Translations under genes and position numbers: made by a program
The notes under the pieces: model-generated
What the model was told of the DNA's origin: nothing
The model's database searches: none
Seen by the model: only the letters and a program-made list of their open reading frames with translations
From: Arctopsyche grandis
Taxonomy: Eukaryota; Arthropoda; Insecta; Trichoptera; Hydropsychidae
DNA length: 64,000 nucleotides
Assembly: GCF_051622035.1 (NCBI RefSeq)
Contig: NC_135358.1
Span: 5,099,501 to 5,163,500 of the forward strand
Direction of reading: 5' to 3'
In this document: piece by piece, positions 56,732 to 64,000 of the stretch
Position numbering within the stretch: position 1 is the stretch's first letter
Layout of the letters: each line of letters starts with the position of its first letter

Positions 56732-59700
56732 ATGACCAAGACGAAATTTTTCATTTATTGTGTTTGTGCAATTTTGCATTTCTGCAGTGGGGATGCACCC
56801 GAAGTGAGAACATCCCAGGGCTCCCTTAGAGGAGCCTACTTCAACACCATCAAAGGAAGAAAGTATGCAGCTTTCATGTCTGTGCCATTTGCTCAACCAC
56901 CAATAGGATCACTGCGCTTTAAGGTAAGTACCCAAGATGCGATTCAGAACAAACGAAAGTGTTGATTTTAAACATTACTACTATTTTCAGGCAACTATTG
57001 AAGCTGGAACTTGGGAAGGCGTTAGAGACGCCACCCAAGATTCTCCACACTGTATTCAAAGCAACCCATATATGAGAAGCGATGAAATCTCCGGTGATGA
57101 AGATTGCCTCTACTTGAACGTTTACACACCAGCTGTGAGCACACAATTCCTACATGTACTTAAATATCCTCATATAATTCAATTTCACTTTTTATTAATT
57201 GTTAGGAGGTGAAAGATGGTACCCCATTGCCAGTGATGGTCTTCTTTCACGGAGGTGGGTGGGTCACGGGTTCTGGTAACAAATTTCATTACGGACCAGA
57301 TCGTCTGCTGGATCGGGATGTTGTTCTTGTCGGTGTTAATTATCGGCTAGGTAATTTTAATTAGATATGCAAATGATATTCAATGTAAATCAATCAGATC
57401 ATCGTACCATTTACATTTTGTTTGCTTATTAATTGAATACAATCTTATAGGAGCACTTGGATTCCTGTCAACGATGGACGAAGCGGCTCCTGGAAATTGG
57501 CTGTTCAAAGATCAAAACATGGCTTTAAGGTGGATTAAAAAGCATATTGTACACTTTGGCGGTGATCCAAACTTAGTCACAATATTTGGAGAAAGTGCTG
57601 GTGCTGCCAGTGTTCACTATCACATGTTGTCACCAATGAGCCAAGGTCTCAGACAAATATTATAAAATGTATTTGCTTTATTGAAACTATTCATCGATAC
57701 TAATTTATTATTTCTACTTCAGGACTTTTCCACCGGGCGATATTACATTCTGGAAGTGCACTTTGTGATTGGGCAAACTCATCACCGGGTCATCCACAAA
57801 AACAAGCTAAGAAACTAGGTAAAATTATGGAATGTCCTATCGACGACAATCTAAAAATGATAGAATGTCTTCGTACTAAAGAAGCCAAAGAAATCATAGC
57901 CGCTGATAAATTCTTTTATGTGAGAAATGGTTCCAGGCATTAGATCAGAAATTTTTTGACAAGCATTTTGAAACGGTATGTAATTTTCAGGAATGGGACT
58001 TTGATCCGATGATTCCGTTCAGACCTGTGGTGGAGCCTTTGAATGAACATTCGTTTTTGTCTGAAGATCCAAGGGTTTTATTTAAAGAAGGTCGTTTCGC
58101 TCAAGTACCTATGATGAATGGACTCAATGAAAACGAAGGAGCCATTAGAACTTCACGTGGGTTTATTTAAAATACATAAATATACAATAGACACTTCATT
58201 ATAAACTGCTTTTTAAATCAATATTTTTAGCGCTCCTTGGCGTTCCCGGATTACTGGATGAATTCGTTGAGAACTTCGATGATTTGGCACCAGTGTCGTT
58301 TATGTACCAACATTCTAAGGATGCTGATGCTATTACTGAGGCTATCAAGGAATTTTATTTGAAGGGAATTACTATTAGTTCCGACACGTATTTGAATTTA
58401 ACAGATGTGAGTTAATTTTATATCAACATATCTGTCTTGTTTATTTTTATTATTATTATTACAAATCTCTTATCTCTTATCCGATCGTTTTCATACTTTT
58501 CCATATTGCTCATTTTGGTCATCAATATAAGTAAATGGATCCTCCGCCATTACGATGGTGCAAAAATATCGTGTAAGACGCGTTTGAAATCTGCCCGGCG
58601 AGATAGTCGTTGACGTTTATCCACCGTTTGTTTAGCCTATTCTCACTTTTCGCCATGTCAGATTTCAATATTGTTTAAACGCCTATAACTTTTTCTTTTT
58701 TTACTCTATATTTTTATTGTATAGCATTAATGCTTTCAGATATATTCCGATACATATTTTACTGCTGGAGTTGACGAAGCGTTGAATTTGATGTTGCCCA
58801 AAGCTTCAAAGTCAATTTATTTGTATTTCTTCACTTTCAAAGGAAGACATAGCTTTTCTGAAGTGTTTGGCGACAGTACTCGTAATTATGGTAAAATTTC
58901 GTGTTTTGTTTTTTATTTACTTTATCTATGTACGTAAACAATAGATGAAGTTTTTATTTATTGATTTCTAGTTTTATATATTATATGATTAAAAATTGTA
59001 TATTATAGGAGCTTGTCACGTCGATGAACTAATGTATTTATTCAATATTGGAATGTTCCCGGAATTAGAAGGACGAGAAAAGGATGTTTCAGATGCTGTA
59101 CTTTCAATATGGACGAATTTTGCAAAAACTGGGTATGTTGTGTTTTAATGTATAATATATATGTTATAAATACATACAGTGGTAAACTTTTTTATTTATA
59201 TCTTAAGACGTGTGTACATGTGTATGTATGTATGTATTAAGGAGTCCAATTTACCGTAATTTCCGTTTGCCGATAATCTGATAATTTTTTTACCAAATAC
59301 TGGTTTACCGGCAAATTACTAGATTTTTCAATCTCAAAAATAAACTACTACTTTTTGTACTAGATATGTTAAGCTGATAAACTTTATTTATTATATACGA
59401 AGATATATTGCCCAAAAAAAAGAAGAATGTGGTGTTCTTTCTAAATGAATATTTTATGGTAAACGGATTATTGCGTATTTTATTGTGTATTTTATGGTAA
59501 ACGGATTATTAAACGGACCCGCGCACGACTATCGTTGCCACAAAAATCTCGAATACGAATATCTGTCACTAGAGTTCTCGTTACATTTCGCGTGGTAACT
59601 TTCGATTGATCGAGTTTTTGGGTGCGAGAAGATTCGGATTTTAGTGACAAGCGCGAAATCGCTTTTTGCGGACCAAAAAATATTAATGTTTTTATTCGTC

Positions 59701-60611
59701 GCTTAAGGAAATAGCAGCGTAGAAAACAAATATTCGAACTATTGTCTGATAATTGTGATTTAATTAGATTAATTTAATTTCATCAAAAAGTAATTTCCTT
59801 TCTCACAATACTTTTTTCTTCTAAGGAGGTTCCTTTCCAAAACTGGATTCAGTTTTATTTCTAATAGCTAACAAAAGCTTTTCTTTTAATAATAACACAC
59901 ATTTAGTCGTAGAAAAAACTAATGCAGATTTAATCATTGAATTCCGAAACTGATAGATTTACTTCTTCCTTGTAAATCCCTTCTATAACCTTTCCTACTA
60001 TTTTCGTTATTGTATATTTTTTCTCCTGGAAGAAGCACTAGGTCGGAACAGTGTTGCCACAAGATAAAATAAAGGAGAGGAATATGGTAAATTGCCACGA
60101 ATATATTTTGTTAATTTACTGGCAATTACCGAGATATTTTTACCGGGAAAAATTACGCAGATATTTTTCGGGCCGTTTACCGGTAAACCGGTAATGAACT
60201 CCCTAGTATGTATGTATGTTTGTTTGTATACGAAATATGATAGTACATATGACGGAATATTTAATGTCGAAATTAATTTATTATATGTATGTATAATTCA
60301 TATATGATTTTTAATCAAAGCAAAATTTGCTTACTTCGCTAGCATAAAAATAAATAAACATGTGTATATGATATATTTCATTTTTATTTTTCAGGGATCC
60401 TTCATCGCCAGTTCGTGAAACTAAATTAGGCAACATACCTTCTTGGCCCAAATTGGATACATCAGACAAGTGGAAACACGTTCAAATTGGTGAAAAGTTA
60501 GAAAAACAAGATGATTTATTTAAAATCCGACGACATTTCTGGAGGAATCTTCCTTTGTGGCCCAAACACCATTCCGCCATTTATGTAAAATCGGAAAAAA
60601 CTGAATTGTAA
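56732..60611 (+). CDS. Secreted carboxylesterase (alpha/beta hydrolase, type B), 568 aa
   Basis: Ten exons: 56732-56923, 56991-57134, 57206-57350, 57451-57645, 57723-57919, 57991-58156, 58231-58406, 58740-58890, 59009-59132 and 60395-60611. All junctions are GT-AG and the total is 569 codons with TAA. A signal peptide ([20 protein letters not shown]) opens the protein. The oxyanion hole HGGGW is at 127-131, the nucleophile Ser209 lies in [10 protein letters not shown], the acid Glu340 in NGLNENEG and the base His459 in GACHVDEL. The [11 protein letters not shown] signature precedes it. The length fits insect carboxyl/cholinesterases, and the triad predicts an active hydrolase of esters (lipid, pheromone, hormone or xenobiotic). 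The serine motif is GESAG, not the GQSAG of juvenile hormone esterases, so I do not call it a JHE. Intron 7 holds a MAEDPF repeat and intron 9 a 968-bp hAT-type element. Confidence 0.93.
58465..58600 (-). repeat. Dispersed repeat carrying the MAEDPF mini-ORF, copy 4
   Basis: Inverted within intron 7 of the esterase. It keeps the ATG and the full 19-codon frame with a silent GGC-to-GGA change and Asp-to-Glu. The repeat is truncated after about 58600. Confidence 0.6.
59238..60205. mobile_element. hAT-type element in intron 9 of the esterase
   Basis: It starts TAAGGAGTCCAATTTACCG and ends (inverted) TAGGGAGTTCATTACCGG. The flanks GTATGTAT (59230-59237 and 60206-60213) are identical. Its subterminal TTTACCGG words relate it to the elements at 2035 and 26972. 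It contains a diverged GG-end MITE relic (about 59490-59680) with a duplicated TTTTATGGTAAACGGATTAT phrase. Confidence 0.7.
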
Positions 60612-60792
60612 TATTTCAAAAATTGATACATAATATCGTAATAGCTTTATATATTTTACAATGTTTGAATTATAATATATAATATATTTTATACAAATAA
60701 ATTACAATAAATTGAAACAAGTTGTATGTATTGTGTTAATCACCATATTACATATAATTTAAGTTAAGTTAATCACCATATAAAAATTTCAC

Positions 60793-60917
<125 letters not shown>

Positions 60918-60944
60918 CGCTATTCTGTGTGTCTGTCTGTGTGT

Positions 60945-61865
60945 TTGAGATAACGCTCGCCGTACTATAATAGTCGTTTCGATTCGACATACAAATGTAC
61001 GAATATATGTATGTACATATGTAGGTAATATACGAATATAATAACAAAACAAAAACCTTCTAAATATATATAACCTTTGCTACCAATGTTTCCTCTAGGT
61101 GAATAAGTATCTGAACATTTAACGCAGTCTATTCAAAATTTATTTAATTAATTAATTATTCTATTGGTGTTTTATATTGTTTATATGTAGGTCGTTTTTA
61201 CCATTTTTTTGATATTAGACAATTAAATATAAATATTAAATCTAATATATAATTTGGAAAGAGACTTTGTATGTATGTATGCGACCTTCGTTCGTTGGTT
61301 CGTAGACGACAAATTCGATTCATTTTTTTTTTCGATTCGTAGGCGCCGATTCGATTTTTTTCGATTCAAAGGATTCGAAGTCCCCGGTGGCCAAGCATCC
61401 GGGAGCTCAGCCACCGAGGGCAAAGCCCTAAAGGGTTCTGAAGGCTCTGGGGGGCGAAGGCTCCGTGGGCGCAGGTGACTTATTCTGGTATACATATAAT
61501 TTCGAAAGAGACTTAGTATATATGTTTGTTTTTTCATGATAGTCAATTTAATAAGAAAAACAAATGAGTATTTAAAAAAAATTATATAAAATAAAACTAT
61601 TCAAATAAATTTGATAAAATGTTTGCTATTAGATTTGTCATGTTTAAGCGGTTTATATTACAAATACCGAACGAAGCCGGGTAAAACCACTAGTTGAATA
61701 TATTTAAAAGGTATTTTAAAGAAATTTGACCGCGTGAGGATCGAACACGGGATGACGCATTTCTTTTTTACAGGGCTTTTCTATGCTTGTCTTTATTTAA
61801 TAAATTAATATGCCAACACCCATGCGATGATATTTCAACGGCTACAACACTAATTAAATATAATA
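60945..61865 (-). repeat. SINE-like repeat, family 2, split by Helitron copy C
   Basis: Minus strand: the head (B-box-like GTGTTCGATCCTCACGCGG near 61740) and the body (61240-60945) are in the same order as at 19830-20215, with the Helitron at 61241-61693 between them. Confidence 0.55.
61241..61693 (+). mobile_element. Helitron-like element, family 1, copy C (composite)
   Basis: It starts TCTAATATATAATTTGG after host A and ends CCGGGTAAAACCACTAG before T. Same two-unit structure as copy B (internal TTCTGGTATACATATAATTT). Confidence 0.75.
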
Positions 61866-61869
61866 ATGG

Positions 61870-62300
61870 ATTTGACCACAATTTTTTCAGTCACGTTAAT
61901 GCAACGTGACTTGTCACAAAAATACACGATGAAAAAATATTATACAAAAACATGCATACATTTTGTATTAGTACCTACGTATTGTTCTTGATGCAAATGA
62001 CAGTCTTCGAGACGAGTGTCATTTGCATTTTCCATCTTTTATAAGCCCACACAATAAGGAACTCGGAATATCAGGGCTTTTTATCCTGTAATTTATTCGT
62101 ATTTTAATTATACATTCGTAATCGTATATTTAATTATAACGTAAATAGCTTACATTTAAAACTTGTCAGCAAGATTCTTAATATGCATACATACACATGT
62201 TACAGTACAAGTTTACATCTCTTTAGTTCACGATAATACTAGTTTGTTCATATATAATACAAACCAATCTGCCTAGTTTTAACTAGTTTTTTTATGCATT
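61870..62300. other. Intergenic, nothing recognised
   Basis: AT-rich. Near 61998-62030 ATGCAAATGACA...TGTCATTTGCAT forms an inverted repeat of 12 bases around an 18-base spacer. No gene. Confidence 0.4.
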
Positions 62301-62301
62301 T

Positions 62302-62545
62302 AGCCAGCAGCATAGCCTCTCGGTGATTGCAATAATGCCAACCACCGAGATGTTGCCAGGTTCGATCCCGTGGGTTGACCTCGATTGAAAAGAGTATTGT
62401 CTGTAGTGCTGTTGGTCAGACTTGGCTATTTGTGACCCCAAGTCGATCTTTTAATATCAGAGTATGCCAATTTATCTGATTTCATTTTTGAAACGGCTCT
62501 TCATCAAATTGGCGCAAACAATCTTACCCACTATTTTAATATCAT
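62302..62545 (+). repeat. tRNA-derived SINE, family 1, 3'-truncated
   Basis: The head with a GGTTCGATCCC B box (near 62351) and the body to CAAATTGGC are present; the GGAAGG tail part is missing. Confidence 0.6.
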
Positions 62546-62747
62546 TTCAAAATTTATAATCTATAAATTTATATATGTAGAAGTTTGATAACATAGATGT
62601 CGCTCCAATAACGACATTATTGAAAAATATAGAATTGGGTCTATCGGCTATACCGCCTTCCAACTGCCTATTTATAAATAAATTATTAGGCATTAAGTAT
62701 ACTCAATAATTTGAACAGCGGCGGTGTATAATATATGGGCATGGAAT

Positions 62748-62935
62748 TATTTTTTTAATTTTTAAATGTTTTTTTTTATTACTACATTATGTTGACAATA
62801 CATTTTATATATATTTTAATAGCTACTGATCTAGTGATCATTTTCTATTTTACAATTTTAATTTAATTTTGTTAGTAATCATAGTATTATATTATTCTAA
62901 TGTTAATGTACAACATAATAGGAAAAGAGCATGAA
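62748..62935 (-). repeat. Truncated retroelement 3' end, family T
   Basis: Fifth copy with the same fixed end (poly-T on the plus strand at its left) and a new truncation point. Confidence 0.5.
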
Positions 62936-63169
62936 ATGAAATGGGCCTTTTCTACCAAAATTTACAACTTACGAATAATTGTCATCGTTAACAATACGTT
63001 CGTAAGCCAAGAATAAATGAAATTAATACATATTTTACAAAGGATTTTAAAATAGTACCTATTTAATTTCAACAACAGTGTTTCAAGTAGGTATGTATAT
63101 ATGTATACATAAATAGTTAATAAATAAAAAAAATATGATGATAACATTTTTACTTTACATATGTAAATT

Positions 63170-63235
63170 CATAAAGACGGTATAACCAGTCTTTATAAAT
63201 ATTGACACGGATTACACGACCCATGTTCAATGCAT
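63170..63235 (-). repeat. Fragment of the AACGCCGATCGGCGTT repeat
   Basis: Inverted phrases GACACGGATTACACGACCCA and CCAGTCTTTATAAATATTGA match 39480-39540. Confidence 0.45.
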
Positions 63236-64000
63236 TTTTACTTTATCTATGTACGTAGTAACAATAGATGAAATTTTGTGATCATGCGAAAATTCGAACT
63301 CGAGATTTTGACTGATTCGAACTCAGAATCGATTACTGATCACGTTTTCAAGATCTAGAAAAAATGTGTGTGTGGCTATGTATTTTGGTGATTTTTTTAA
63401 CATAATTCGTCCTATCGAACTGAAAATTAGTATCGGGTACTGAAATTCTTATCGATATGATGCAAATTTTTAAGTTGACCGGAAATGGTACCTCCCCTTA
63501 TAGGCATTCTCTTAAGTTTTTGAATTCAATTATCTCCCAAACTACTAACCAAATCAGATTGAAAAAATTTTATACCCTAATATTTTTTGAATATTTTTAC
63601 CTGAACCGAAATTAGTACTTTTACTCGAGAATCGAGGTTTTTTATATTTTTCTCAGAAGCCTTTTGGTTTATTGAACTGAAATTTAATATCTAGAAGTTT
63701 AAACCGTTTTTTTATGTATAAAATTTGGTAAGCATCCGTCAACCAGAAGTGGCAGTTTACAGTTATATTTTTCTTCCACTATTTTTTTCGACCCCTTAAA
63801 CATGTGTGCTCTTCACGAAAAAGTTCAAGTATAATTCTTGTATCAATGTGAGGAAAATAAAAAAAAATGACTAAATTTAATAAGCCGGAAGTGGGATTTT
63901 TTCCTCTTAGAAAAGTGAAAAATGTTGTGACCACGATTCTTTCTACACCTCTGAACGTATTTAATTAGTGTTTTTCGGCCACACGTTTCAAATATTAAAT
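63236..64000. repeat. Second copy of the 9490-11440 dispersed repeat
   Basis: Collinear with 9620-10004 plus 10969-11180 and without the piggyBac insertion: the region around 63580-63600 is the empty site. It runs off the right edge. Confidence 0.6.

Noticed and set aside
56732-60611. Juvenile hormone esterase
   Set aside because: The serine motif is GESAG and not GQSAG; only the general carboxylesterase call is supported.

Overview
This is animal nuclear DNA, almost certainly from an insect. It is AT-rich, with GT-AG introns mostly of 60 to 1,200 bases and a very dense load of small transposons. The recognisable proteins (a carboxylesterase, SLC25A39/40-type carriers, LSm8, a secreted VWFC protein) all read as insect. 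I could not settle the order from the sequence alone. Coding sequence is only a small part of the window.

Six protein-coding genes could be rebuilt exon by exon with consistent splice phases. (1) A secreted cysteine-rich VWFC protein, minus strand, 13630-20847, six exons, 289 aa. (2) A secreted Asn/Pro/Trp-rich protein, plus strand, 40507-41674, with its first exon uncertain. (3, 4) Two tandem mitochondrial carriers of the SLC25A39/40 type, plus strand, 43458-45504 (353 aa) and 47572-49296 (364 aa), with the same intron positions and phases over eight exons; the second has an extra ninth exon. (5) An intronless, GC-rich LSM8 gene, minus strand, 51636-51926. (6) A carboxylesterase, plus strand, 56732-60611, ten exons, 568 aa, with a complete Ser-Glu-His triad. 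A CpG-rich block with NRF-1-like palindromes at 6640-7380 may be the promoter and first exon of a seventh gene running off the left edge.

The rest is largely transposons, many dated by nesting or defined by exact target-site duplications (TSDs). They include two Helitron-like families (TC...CTAG ends), one of them in a head-to-tail array at 36003-37540. There are hAT elements with 8-bp TSDs, one of them a ZBED5-like transposase relic. There is also a Merlin transposase relic built as a long inverted repeat and an internally deleted piggyBac element. Two groups of MITEs make 9-bp TSDs and have GG-starting ends. Gypsy-type solo LTRs, 3' ends of at least three LINE lineages and two tRNA-like SINE families make up much of the remainder.

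From left to right: 1-9.4 kb is repeats plus the CpG block; 9.4-12.5 kb is a nested hAT/piggyBac/MITE pile; 13.6-20.8 kb is the VWFC gene with repeat-filled introns; 21-40 kb is a gene desert of repeats; 40.5-61 kb is the gene-rich part; 61-64 kb is repeats again. The adjacent genes show no common pathway. The only clear functional relationship is between the two duplicated carriers.
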